Source of the DNA: Bin87 sp965204685
GTDB lineage: Bacteria > Chloroflexota > Dehalococcoidia > Lucifugimonadales > UBA3495
Direction: 5' to 3'
Length of the DNA: 64,000 nucleotides
NCBI GenBank assembly: GCA_965204685.1
Contig: OZ242004.1
Coordinates: 2,170,001 to 2,234,000, forward strand
Shown in pieces: positions 17,265-24,932 of the stretch. Made by a program: the position numbers and the translations under genes. Numbering within the stretch: position 1 is the first letter of the stretch; the number at the start of each line of letters is the position of its first letter. The notes under the pieces are model-generated. The model made no database searches and was not told the origin of the DNA. It saw nothing but the letters and a program-made list of their open reading frames with translations.

Positions 17265-17298
17265 TTGGGACCCCCAATCGATTCCTTGACCAACTAGT

Positions 17299-17323
17299 GG
17301 GGCTTGCCCTTCCGGCAAGCCCC
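17299..17323 (-). terminator. Hairpin after the E1-beta gene
   Basis: A perfect 10-bp stem (GGGGCTTGCC with GGCAAGCCCC) and 5-base loop, 12 bases downstream of the E1-beta stop at 17335. No T tract follows on the minus strand, so it is only a probable terminator. Confidence 0.5.
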
Positions 17324-17334
17324 GGCATCGCAAG

Positions 17335-18390
17335 TTACGCCATCAGCCTCCGCGCCGTGCCCACCACCCGCTCCGCGTTGGGCAGGTAAATGTTCTCCAG
17401 GGCGCGGCTATAGGGGACCGGTGTGTGCGGCGGCGTGACACGCGAGGGCGGCGCGTCCAGGTAGTCGAAGGCTTCCTCGGCGACGCGCGCGCAGATGTCG
17501 GACGAGATGCTGCACACCGGGGTATCCTCGTCCACGACCAGCAAACGGTGGGTGCGGCGCACCGAGTCCAGAACGTGGTCGTAGTCGATGGGCGACACGC
17601 TGAGCAGGTCTATGACCTCAGCGTTAATGCCCTCTTTGGCCAACTCCTCGGCGGCCTCCACGGCGACCCAGGTCATCTTGCTGATACCTACCATGGTCAG
17701 ATCGGTTCCCGGACGCACGGTGCGAGCCTTCCCCAGTGGCAAGGTATACATGTCCTCCGGCACTGGACAGGTCTCGCCGTACAGCCCCTTGTGTTCAAAG
17801 AAGACCACGGGGTCGTCGTCGCGGATGGCGGAGAGCAGCAACCCCTTGGCCGTATAGGCATCGGACGGGCAGACGCCCTTGAGCCCGGGGATGTGGCTGA
17901 ACAGCGAGTAGAAAGATTCCGAGTGCTGGGCTGCGCTGCCGAATCCGGCGCCGATGCGGGTCAGCATGACGAAGGGCACCTTGACCTGGCCGCCGAACAT
18001 ATAACGCATCTTGGCGGCGTTGTTCAGCAGTTGGTCCATGCACACGCCCACGAAGTCAACGAACATCAGCTCGGCCACCGCGCGCATCCCGGTCGAAGCC
18101 GCGCCGATAGCCGTGCCGACGAAGGCCGCTTCCGAGAGCGGCGTATCCAGCACCCGCTCGTTGCCGAACTCCTGGATCAACCCCCGGGTGGTGCGAAAGG
18201 CGCCGCCCCAGGCGTCAACGATTCCCAGGTGCTCGCGTCCCGCGCCGCCGGCGATTTCCTCGCCCATGATGATGACGGTTTCGTCGCGGCGCATCTCCTG
18301 AAGCAGGGCCTCGTTGATGGCCTCGCGGGTCTGCAATTCCCGGGTCTCCCCCGGCGGGGGAAGCATGGGGGTTTCGGTTAGGGTAGTCAT
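17335..18390 (-). CDS. 2-oxoacid (pyruvate/acetoin-type) dehydrogenase E1 component, beta subunit
   Basis: The 351-residue beta subunit of a ThDP-dependent 2-oxoacid dehydrogenase E1; pairs with the alpha subunit encoded at 19388-20398 to decarboxylate a 2-oxoacid such as pyruvate or a branched-chain or acetoin substrate. Family landmarks are IIMGEEIAGGAG with the conserved catalytic Glu, the FGNERVLDTPLSEAAFVG strand, GFGSAAQHSES with the phosphate-binding His, and DDDPVVFFEHKGLYG. The ATG at 18390 follows GGGAGGCTGAAACG; that ribosome site lies inside the last codons of the upstream protease gene, so their translation is probably coupled. No E2 or E3 gene is nearby. Unusually, three small genes separate it from the alpha subunit. 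Confidence 0.93.
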   Translation of the reverse strand: MTTLTETPMLPPPGETRELQTREAINEALLQEMRRDETVIIMGEEIAGGAGREHLGIVDAWGGAFRTTRGLIQEFGNERVLDTPLSEAAFVGTAIGAASTGMRAVAELMFVDFVGVCMDQLLNNAAKMRYMFGGQVKVPFVMLTRIGAGFGSAAQHSESFYSLFSHIPGLKGVCPSDAYTAKGLLLSAIRDDDPVVFFEHKGLYGETCPVPEDMYTLPLGKARTVRPGTDLTMVGISKMTWVAVEAAEELAKEGINAEVIDLLSVSPIDYDHVLDSVRRTHRLLVVDEDTPVCSISSDICARVAEEAFDYLDAPPSRVTPPHTPVPYSRALENIYLPNAERVVGTARRLMA

Positions 18391-18394
18391 CGTT

Positions 18395-18769
18395 TCAGCC
18401 TCCCAAGGGGGTGATGCTCACTGCGCCGTCAGCAACGGCGTCAATGGTGATGCGGTGGTTCCAAAGGAGTTCCATGCCGAGGAGGGGACTAGTGCCGGCC
18501 TGGATGACTCTGATATCGCGAGGGATGTCCTCCCACAGCAATTGGGTGTAACCGGAAGATACAATGCGGGTTCGTCCGATAGCGGGGGTAGCTCTTTGGT
18601 TTTGATCTAACGTCAAGGCGAGTTGGCGTACATAGAGTTCTGGCAAAGCCAACTGTCCGTTGAAGCCGGTGTCAATCGTGACGTTCATAGTGCGCCAATT
18701 GCCGTTGCCATCTCTGATTGCGACAGTGATGACAGGCCGGCCAGAGCGGGCAACTCTACCGAGAATCAC
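18395..18769 (-). CDS. Retropepsin-like (clan AA) aspartic protease, between E1 subunit genes
   Basis: A 124-residue single-domain protein with the retroviral-type aspartic protease motif: TIDTGFNG around residue 33 supplies the catalytic Asp, and SPLLGMELLWN near 94-104 is the hydrophobic-hydrophobic-Gly motif. Such domains work as homodimers. It begins with GTG at 18769, overlapping the TGA of the upstream small gene as GTGA, which implies translational coupling. It is homologous to the protease at 58848-59225 (shared IDTGFxG and GMxLLWN), which also follows a copy of the same small domain. Substrate unknown; I infer that the small domain is either its target or its adaptor. Confidence 0.8.
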   Translation of the reverse strand: MILGRVARSGRPVITVAIRDGNGNWRTMNVTIDTGFNGQLALPELYVRQLALTLDQNQRATPAIGRTRIVSSGYTQLLWEDIPRDIRVIQAGTSPLLGMELLWNHRITIDAVADGAVSITPLGG

Positions 18770-19035
18770 AATCGTGGCTCTTCATCGTACCCACCCAAGA
18801 AATACGCAGCAGAGTAGCCGACGCGCATTCCGTAGATGCGGGCTTCAGGAACGCGCTCGCGCAGCTTGAAGTTTCCCGTTATGTCGTCGTCGTCAATTTC
18901 GTACTCACTGCTGTTGACGTCGATGTGTACAAACTTGCCGATGTCCGCTCCCGTAAGGGTTGGCCTGATTTTCTCCCGGTAAATCTGTTCGCCGAGATCA
19001 GCGATTTGCTCTGGAGTGAGGTTGAGTTGTGCCAT
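18766..19035 (-). CDS. Unnamed small acidic-domain protein A, partner of retropepsin-like protease
   Basis: An 89-residue protein. Residues 18-89 form a domain with the pattern IYREKIRPTLT, GKFVHID, SSEYEID, an acidic run DDDDITG, then RVGYSAAYFLGG and a final EEPRL. It is a paralogue of the next gene (19051-19356) and is clearly related to the C-terminal tail of the PEP-mutase-family enzyme at 59231-60385. No known family recognised. ATG at 19035 follows GTGAGGTAGTCAAAA; the stop overlaps the protease start. No helix-turn-helix or signal peptide seen. Confidence 0.75.
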   Translation of the reverse strand: MAQLNLTPEQIADLGEQIYREKIRPTLTGADIGKFVHIDVNSSEYEIDDDDITGNFKLRERVPEARIYGMRVGYSAAYFLGGYDEEPRL

Positions 19036-19050
19036 TTTTGACTACCTCAC

Positions 19051-19356
19051 TTATGCTCCTGTTTCTCTGGGTTCGGTGTAATGCGAAGGAGCCAATCTCA
19101 GCGAGGCCCCTCCGATGTATATGACGCGGGAGGGCTCGTCTCCAAAAAACGGGTAAGTGGCGGCGCCAGGACGACGTTCCAGTAGTCTGATCTCAGCGTC
19201 AAATTCGTAGTCGTCAACCTCGTAGTCACCGCTGTTGAGGTCGATAACGACATACTTGCCGTCATCGGCGTCGGTCAGCATTGGTTTTACCTGGTCGCGG
19301 TAAATGCTTTCAGCAAATGCGTCCCGTTCCTCGGGACCGGAATCCGGCCTGACCAT
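19051..19356 (-). CDS. Unnamed small acidic-domain protein B, paralogue of A
   Basis: A 101-residue protein whose residues 18 onward repeat the pattern of protein A: IYRDQVKPMLTDADDGKY, VIDLNSGDYEVDD, then a segment ending in YIGGASLRL. It diverges from A in the last 30 residues and lacks the terminal EEPRL. ATG at 19356 follows GCGGGAGGTAAAGCGA. It lies 31 bases after E1-alpha and 15 before A, in the same direction, so the order E1-alpha, B, A, protease, E1-beta looks like one transcript. Function unknown. Confidence 0.72.
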   Translation of the reverse strand: MVRPDSGPEERDAFAESIYRDQVKPMLTDADDGKYVVIDLNSGDYEVDDYEFDAEIRLLERRPGAATYPFFGDEPSRVIYIGGASLRLAPSHYTEPRETGA

Positions 19357-19387
19357 TCGCTTTACCTCCCGCGCCGGTCTGTGGCCG

Positions 19388-20398
19388 CTACACCGGCATG
19401 TTCGCCCCCCGCCGCATCATGTCCACCGGGTAGTCGCCGTACACGTCCTCGTAGATCTCGTGGGGCTCTGGCAATGGGCTGGCGTCGGCAAAGGCCACGG
19501 CGTCTTCCATCAACTGCCGCGCCTCTTCGTCCATCTGGTCCAGCTCTTCGGCAGTGATGACGTTGCCCTGGGCGACCATGTGGTTGCGGAAGGTCAGCAG
19601 CGGGTCCCGGGACCGCCAGTGATCCTCTTCCTCCTTGGTGCGATAGGTCAGCGGATTGTCGAACACGGTGTGGCCGTAATAGCGATAAGTCCGGGCTTCC
19701 AGCAGAGCCGGCCCGTCGCCGGCGCGGGCGCGGGAAACGGCTTCTCCGGCCGCTTCGTACACCGCCAGCACGTCCATGCCGTCCACGTGGAAGCCGGGCA
19801 TGTCGTAGGACGCGGCCCGGTCGGCGACATTAGCCACGGAAAGGCCGTACTCCACCGGCGTAGATTCGGCGTAACCGTTGTTCTCGCAGCAGAAGATCAC
19901 CGGCAGTTTCCAAACGGACGCCAGGTTCATGCACTCGTGGAGCACTCCCTGGTTGGCGCCGCCGTCGCCGAAGAACGCCACCGCGACGCGGCCTAGTCTT
20001 TGGATTTTGGAGGTCAATGCAGCTCCGACGGCCAGGGGAACGCTGCCGGCCACGATGCCATTGGTTCCCAGCATGCCCTTGCTCATGTCGGCAATGTGCA
20101 TGGAGCCGCCCTTGCCCTTGTTGGGGCCGTGGCTGCGACCAAACAGCTCGGCCATCATCAGCTTGGGATCCACGCCCTTGGCGATGCAGTGGCCGTGGCC
20201 GCGGTGGGTGCTGCCGATGTAGTCGTCATCCGACAGGTGGGCGCACACGCCGGTAGGAACCGCTTCCTGCCCGACAGACGAGTGGACCGATGCCGACATC
20301 CCGCGCTGCCCGGTCTCAGGCACGCCGCGTTCCTCGAAGTGGCGGATGGTGGTCATCGTTCGGTAGAGTTTCAGCAAGGTGTCGCGGTCGAGTTCCAT
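19388..20398 (-). CDS. 2-oxoacid (pyruvate/acetoin-type) dehydrogenase E1 component, alpha subunit
   Basis: The 336-residue alpha subunit of a ThDP-dependent E1 heterotetramer. The ThDP/Mg motif is complete: GDGGANQG at 144-151 and the paired Asn173-Asn174 (CENNGYAES). STHRGHGHCIAKG near 63-75 and the phosphorylation-loop-like RYYGHTVFDNPLTYR are typical. Length matches the short acetoin/pyruvate class. ATG at 20398 follows ACAAGGAGCGTGTTGCC. A TATAAT box on the minus strand at 20460-20455 is a likely -10, with a poor -35. First gene of a five-gene unit ending with E1-beta. Confidence 0.93.
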   Translation of the reverse strand: MELDRDTLLKLYRTMTTIRHFEERGVPETGQRGMSASVHSSVGQEAVPTGVCAHLSDDDYIGSTHRGHGHCIAKGVDPKLMMAELFGRSHGPNKGKGGSMHIADMSKGMLGTNGIVAGSVPLAVGAALTSKIQRLGRVAVAFFGDGGANQGVLHECMNLASVWKLPVIFCCENNGYAESTPVEYGLSVANVADRAASYDMPGFHVDGMDVLAVYEAAGEAVSRARAGDGPALLEARTYRYYGHTVFDNPLTYRTKEEEDHWRSRDPLLTFRNHMVAQGNVITAEELDQMDEEARQLMEDAVAFADASPLPEPHEIYEDVYGDYPVDMMRRGANMPV

Positions 20399-20574
20399 GG
20401 CAACACGCTCCTTGTGCCCGTTGGGTGTTGGATTCGCAGTTTGGATACTTGGGGATTATACAGAAAATAAGTCCGGTCGGTTGACGACGCCTGGCGCCCG
20501 CGGCCGCAAATCCCGAGCGTGTGATACCCTGTGTTCCTGACCGTTTCAATGCGCCTGCGCTTGATGGAGGAAAG

Positions 20575-20988
20575 ATGACCGGCAGTTTTGACTATTGGGA
20601 TATCGATGATGAGTTCCCAATGGATGCGGGTACACCACGGAACGGCGCCAAACTTGCCTTGCTGGAAAACGAGCAAGCCTGGCTGGACACCTACCGAGCT
20701 CGCCTCGATGAACAGTTTCCGGGTCTGGTGGAGCAGGTAACGGTTTACGGGCCGCGCGCGCGTGGAGACAAACGGCCGAGCCCACTACTACGCCTGTTGA
20801 TAATCATCCGCCAAGGCGACTGGTTCCAGAAGGATGCGGTGGGGAGCCTGGGACACATGGTGGACATGGAAGACTTCTTCGTGGCGCCCAGCATAATGGT
20901 GTACACCCGGGACGAGTGGCTGGAACGCGAGCAAACCGGCTCGGACTTTTTCCGGAGCGTAATGCACAGCAGCGTGAGACTGGCATGA
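20575..20988 (+). CDS. Degenerate MNT-type nucleotidyltransferase (antitoxin-like), partner of HEPN gene
   Basis: A 137-residue protein with an eroded minimal-nucleotidyltransferase core. The signature is visible as VTVYGPRARGDKRPSP, but GS has become GP and the catalytic Asp-x-Asp strand that should follow (SDIDL) reads PLLRLLIIIR, so the two metal-binding Asp residues are gone. ATG at 20575 follows a perfect GGAGGAAAG. Its TGA overlaps the HEPN start as ATGA, as in MntA/HepT pairs. In intact systems MntA AMPylates HepT; this copy should be catalytically dead, though it may still bind its partner. Confidence 0.68.
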   Translation: MTGSFDYWDIDDEFPMDAGTPRNGAKLALLENEQAWLDTYRARLDEQFPGLVEQVTVYGPRARGDKRPSPLLRLLIIIRQGDWFQKDAVGSLGHMVDMEDFFVAPSIMVYTRDEWLEREQTGSDFFRSVMHSSVRLA

Positions 20989-21391
20989 ACCGAACGCACG
21001 TAATAGCGGAGTGGCGACGAGCTGGCGCCAGCTTACGCGCTGCCACACTGTGCCTGTACCGCGGCTGCCACGCCGACGCAATATCCCGCGCTTATTATGC
21101 CGCATTCCACGCGGCCAAAGCTGCGCTCATCTACTGCACCGGCTCGGCCCCTCAATCGCATGCCTCAGTCAAGCAGCAGTTCGGCCTGCAACTGGTCAAA
21201 AATGGCCCGTTAGAGGGCCATTGGGGCAGCGAAATCGGAAACCTTTATGACCTCCGCATCGGAGCGGATTACGATCCACAACAGCGATATCGGTCGTTTA
21301 CGTTCGGGACGTGCACCAGCGCGCCGAGCGGTTTCTGGAGCGCATTCTGCGCTATCTGTCTTCGGGGATACCGTTTGCGGAACTGGCCTGA
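20985..21391 (+). pseudogene. HEPN-domain (HepT-like) gene with apparent frameshift
   Basis: The first 106 codons encode a HEPN domain: AISRAYYAAFHAAKAALI (second helix of the bundle), then SHASVKQQFGLQLVK and RIGADYDPQQRYRS. The reading frame then runs into unrelated residues. A -1 shift near 21300 restores the expected last helix, VRDVHQRAERFLERILRYL, and a stop at 21389-21391. One base is therefore missing or skipped. HEPN toxins are RNases with an R-x4-6-H motif; an R-[NDH]-xxxH pattern is not evident here. The 3' end overlaps the convergent SAM adenosyltransferase gene by about 40 bases. It may be a true pseudogene, a sequencing error or a programmed shift. Confidence 0.65.
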
Positions 21392-22275
21392 TCGGCCTGA
21401 TCGATTCGCGGAGCCACGACCGTCACCGCCTCTCCGCTTCCCGCGCTCAGCGCATCCGCCGCGCTGCCGTCAACCAGCGCCACCTCCAGCCTCCCGTGGC
21501 TGCCTAACAATGCCCTCAAGCCGCCCCCGGGCGGGTCGTGGAAAGTCCGGGACAAACCGGCAATTTCCCGCCCGGCGATGCTGACCACCACTTCGGCTTC
21601 CCCGCCGATTATGCCCATGTCGGTCAATATGTCGGCGGTGATATCGCTGACCAGGTTTCCAAAGGCATCGGCGAAGATGATTTGGCCGCGAACCGCGTTG
21701 CTTTCCGGTCGCGGCGTCGGCAACGATAGGGCGGTGATCCTGGTTGTCGGAGCCCCCAGCGCGTCGGGCGCCACTCCGGTTGACAGGTGGGCCGCCGCCG
21801 GGGCAAAAACGTCGCGGCCGTGGAACGTGGCGCTGACGGGATGACGCCAATACGCGGAGTTGGTCAACCGCCAGGCCCGGCAGCCCCCTGGCGCCGCCGG
21901 ACCCGAGGTATCAGACTCGCCGAAGCCGGGATCGTATCGCCGGCACACCAGGGTCAGGAGCCCGTTGTCCGGCGCAACGAAGCGGTGGTGCGGCGTTTCC
22001 AGGAGGATCGCTGGTCGGTCGGTGCCCACCCCGGGATCCACCACGGCGACGAAAATGCTGCTGTCTGGAAAGTAGGTATGCGCATCCGCCAGGGCCACGG
22101 CTCCGTGGCGCACGTCCTGCGGGGCGATGCCGTGGGTCAGATCGATGACGGCCGCCTGCGGATTAATCGAAAAAATGACCCCGCGCATCATGCCCACATA
22201 GGCATCGGCGAGGCCAAAGTCGGTGGCGAGAACTATGGGCGGATCAGACACTCGGGCCCGGCCCAACGCGATCAT
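21352..22275 (-). CDS. SAM hydroxide adenosyltransferase (SAM hydrolase, former DUF62)
   Basis: A 307-residue enzyme of the fluorinase/chlorinase/SAM-hydrolase family. The start LATDFGLADAYVGMMRG carries the conserved Asp, and HGIAPQDVRHGA and VVDPGVGTDRPAI follow. The C-terminal barrel begins near GQIIFADAFGNLVSDI. Absence of the halogenase-specific loop suggests the common activity: hydrolysis of SAM to adenosine and methionine. ATG at 22275 lies 11 bases after the secG stop. Last gene of a leftward set GatB-SecG-SAM hydrolase. Confidence 0.9.
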   Translation of the reverse strand: MIALGRARVSDPPIVLATDFGLADAYVGMMRGVIFSINPQAAVIDLTHGIAPQDVRHGAVALADAHTYFPDSSIFVAVVDPGVGTDRPAILLETPHHRFVAPDNGLLTLVCRRYDPGFGESDTSGPAAPGGCRAWRLTNSAYWRHPVSATFHGRDVFAPAAAHLSTGVAPDALGAPTTRITALSLPTPRPESNAVRGQIIFADAFGNLVSDITADILTDMGIIGGEAEVVVSIAGREIAGLSRTFHDPPGGGLRALLGSHGRLEVALVDGSAADALSAGSGEAVTVVAPRIDQADQASSANGIPEDR

Positions 22276-22285
22276 GTATACGGAA

Positions 22286-22498
22286 TCAGGTGAAACGAGC
22301 GCTCAGGACCGACACCAGCAGGAATACCACTATCAGCGCAATGGTCAACTGGAACATGGTGCGTTCCAGTCCTCTTCGCGTGCGGACGGTGTTCTGGGCG
22401 CTGCCGAACATCCCGCTCCCGGCCTCTCGGACCTGGGATAGAATGATCAGGACCAGCACAATCGACGTGACAATCTGGGCAATGTCGAGCAGGCTCAT
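22286..22498 (-). CDS. secG: Preprotein translocase subunit SecG
   Basis: A 70-residue membrane protein with the two SecG helices: IAQIVTSIVLVLIILSQV and MFQLTIALIVVFLLVSVLSA. Between them is the conserved cytosolic loop AGSGMFGSAQNTVRTRRGLE. SecG joins SecYE and helps SecA-driven export. Length is typical for Gram-positive-like and Chloroflexota forms. It follows gatB by 29 bases. Confidence 0.92.
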   Translation of the reverse strand: MSLLDIAQIVTSIVLVLIILSQVREAGSGMFGSAQNTVRTRRGLERTMFQLTIALIVVFLLVSVLSARFT

Positions 22499-22527
22499 TT
22501 CGAAACTCCGGCCACCATTTTACCACG

Positions 22528-24021
22528 CTAAGGACGCTGGGCCTCAAGCCCGGCCTGAACCAGTTGTAGGGCTAGCTCCGGTTGCGCCTGCCCTTTGGTA
22601 ATCCGCATGACTTGCCCCATCAGGAAACGCGCCGCGGTTTCCTTTCCGCTCAGGTAGTCCGCGACGGCTTTGGGATTGTCGGCAATCGCCTCGGCAACCG
22701 CCGCCTCAATCGCGCCGGTGTCGCTGATTTGCGCCAATCCCTGCTCCCGCACGATCTCCGGCGCGGGAGCGCCGGTAGCGTACATTTGCTCCAACACTGT
22801 CTTCGCCAGCGAGGTGGACAGGGTGCCGTCGGCGATCAGGCCCAACAGCTCCGACAATCCGCTCGGATTCACGGGGCAGTCAGCGATATCGCGACGGTCC
22901 TGATTCAGCAGGTACGAGAGATCGCCGGTCATCCAGTTGGCGATCTCCTTGGCGGCAGCCGGTCGATGCGCCGTCTCGCCCATCAGCGCCGCCGTCGTTT
23001 CGAAGTAGTCCGCCATGGCTCGGGAGACCGTCAGCTGGTCGGCATCGTATTCGGACAGCTCGTATTCTTCCTGGAATCGGGCCTTGCGCTGCGGCGCCAA
23101 TTCGGGCAAAGCCGACTGCAGCCGGTCCACCCATTCGGAGCCGACGTTCAGCGGCGGGAGGTCAGGCTCGGGAAAGTACCGATAGTCGTGGGCGTATTCC
23201 TTGCTGCGCTGGGACACGGTCACGCCCCGGTCCTCCACCCATCCCCGGGTTTCCTGCGCCACGGTTCCGCCATCCTCGACCACGCGCCTTTGCCGCTCCA
23301 CCTCGTATTCCAGGGCCAGGTAGACGGACCGGAAGCTGTTCATGTTCTTGACTTCGGTGCGGGTGCCGAAGGTACCGCTGCCGGCAGGCCGGATGCTGAC
23401 GTTGGCGTCGCAGCGGAAGTTGCCGTCCTGCATGTTGCCCGTGGAAACGCCCAGATACTGCACCATCGAGTGCAACGAGGTCAGGTATTGGCGGGCTTCT
23501 TCGGGAGAGCGCAGGTCGGGCTTGCTGACAATCTCCATCAGAGGCACGCCGGAGCGGTTAACGTCGACCAAAGAATAACCCTCGGCGTGATTGTCCGGGG
23601 ACGCGGGGAAGTGTTGCATCTTGGCGACGTCTTCTTCGAGGTGCACACGTTCCACGCCAATGGGTCGCCTCCCGTATTCCAGGTCGGGATCGCCGTCGAT
23701 CTCCAGGTACCCGTTCAAGGCCAGCGGCAGGTCGTACTGGGAAATCTGGTATCCCTTCATCAGGTCCGGATAGGGGTAGTTTTTCCGGTCAAACTTGGTG
23801 AACTCGGGTATCCGGCAGTGCAGGGCCAGCCCGGTCATCACGGTGTACTCCACGGCCCGCCGATTGATCACGGGCAAAGCCCCGGGCAGGCCCAGGCACA
23901 CTGGGCAAGTGCGGGTATTGGGTTCAGCGGTCTGGTAATCAGCAGGACACCCACAGAACATTTTGCTCCGCGTGTCCAACTGGACGTGCACCTCGAGGCC
24001 GATGACGGTTTCGTACTCCAC
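22528..24021 (-). CDS. gatB: Asp-tRNA(Asn)/Glu-tRNA(Gln) amidotransferase subunit B
   Basis: The 497-residue GatB subunit of GatCAB, which phosphorylates mischarged Glu-tRNA(Gln) or Asp-tRNA(Asn) and amidates it with ammonia from GatA. The N-terminus VIGLEVHVQLDTRSKMFCGC, the zinc-type cysteines (TCPVCLGLPGALPV), the PHLEED-like VERVHLEEDVAK and the C-terminal tail (YqeY-like) domain that binds tRNA are all present. The start is a GTG at 24021 after GGAGAGAATAGAGCA. gatA and gatC are not in this window. Confidence 0.96.
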   Translation of the reverse strand: MEYETVIGLEVHVQLDTRSKMFCGCPADYQTAEPNTRTCPVCLGLPGALPVINRRAVEYTVMTGLALHCRIPEFTKFDRKNYPYPDLMKGYQISQYDLPLALNGYLEIDGDPDLEYGRRPIGVERVHLEEDVAKMQHFPASPDNHAEGYSLVDVNRSGVPLMEIVSKPDLRSPEEARQYLTSLHSMVQYLGVSTGNMQDGNFRCDANVSIRPAGSGTFGTRTEVKNMNSFRSVYLALEYEVERQRRVVEDGGTVAQETRGWVEDRGVTVSQRSKEYAHDYRYFPEPDLPPLNVGSEWVDRLQSALPELAPQRKARFQEEYELSEYDADQLTVSRAMADYFETTAALMGETAHRPAAAKEIANWMTGDLSYLLNQDRRDIADCPVNPSGLSELLGLIADGTLSTSLAKTVLEQMYATGAPAPEIVREQGLAQISDTGAIEAAVAEAIADNPKAVADYLSGKETAARFLMGQVMRITKGQAQPELALQLVQAGLEAQRP

Positions 24022-24078
24022 TGCTCTATTCTCTCCGCTGATTAAACCGGTATCCGCCTTTCGTTCCCGGCCCGGCGC

Positions 24079-24798
24079 TCATTCAGGTGTGGTCTCGAAG
24101 CGGCCGATAAACTCCTTCTCCCTGGACTCAACTTCACGCGGCAGACGCGCCATCGCCAACCGTTCCGGTAATACTATACCCCCGGAGAAGATCAGCTTGA
24201 TAGCGTTTTCTACGGTGAGGTCGGTCTCGAAAAGATCGTCTTCGTTGACGAAAGCCATGTTGCCGGAGGTCGGATTGGGCACGGTCGGTATGTAAACAAT
24301 TGCCAGGGAATGGTCTCCGCTCTGGGAAAAAGCCCGCCCGGTCACGAAGCCGATGGCCACCATGCCTTCGCGGGGCCACTCCAGGAAAACCACCCGGCTG
24401 AAGTTGTAGTCCGACGCCAGCAGCGTAGTCGCCTGTTCCGTAACGCCGAATATGGTCTTGACCACCGGCACCTTGCTGAGCGCAAAATTCATGCTGTTCA
24501 TGACGCGCTGACCAACTGTGATCGAAACAAACAGCCCAACTAGGTAGAAGACGACAATGACGCCGATCAATCCGATGCCGGGGAAGTCCCAGGGCCGGTC
24601 TTTCACAAAAGGCATCGGCCTGACGAAACTATCCGTATGACCAATGATGAACGCTAGGATAAACACGGTCACGAGGATCGGGACCAGTTGCATCACGCCA
24701 GCGAGAATCCTGCCTTGAAAATGGCTCTCAACGCGCTTTCCTATGGTCGGCTTTTCTCGCTCAACCCGACCCTGCGGCTGCTGCTCTGCGGAAACCAA
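24079..24798 (-). CDS. DUF502-family membrane protein
   Basis: A 239-residue protein with two N-terminal transmembrane helices (AGVMQLVPILVTVFILAFII and GIGLIGVIVVFYLVGLFVS), then the DUF502 core: KVPVVKTIFGVTEQ and VVFLEWPREGMVAIGFVTG, and the PTVPNPTSGNMAFV turn. Such proteins are widespread in bacteria and plants without a settled role. The start is TTG at 24798, directly after the strong ribosome site CAGGAGGCGGGT. It is 57 bases upstream of gatB on the same strand. Confidence 0.88.
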   Translation of the reverse strand: MVSAEQQPQGRVEREKPTIGKRVESHFQGRILAGVMQLVPILVTVFILAFIIGHTDSFVRPMPFVKDRPWDFPGIGLIGVIVVFYLVGLFVSITVGQRVMNSMNFALSKVPVVKTIFGVTEQATTLLASDYNFSRVVFLEWPREGMVAIGFVTGRAFSQSGDHSLAIVYIPTVPNPTSGNMAFVNEDDLFETDLTVENAIKLIFSGGIVLPERLAMARLPREVESREKEFIGRFETTPE

Positions 24799-24932
24799 AC
24801 CCGCCTCCTGTGTGCCTGGCGCGCCGGTTGACGGCGCCGAACGGCAACTATACGAAAAGTATGCTGGAACCGAGTTGGTATTTCAATGAATTGAGGAGGC
24901 GCAAATACAACACCTTGGCTCAGCCTGGCGCC

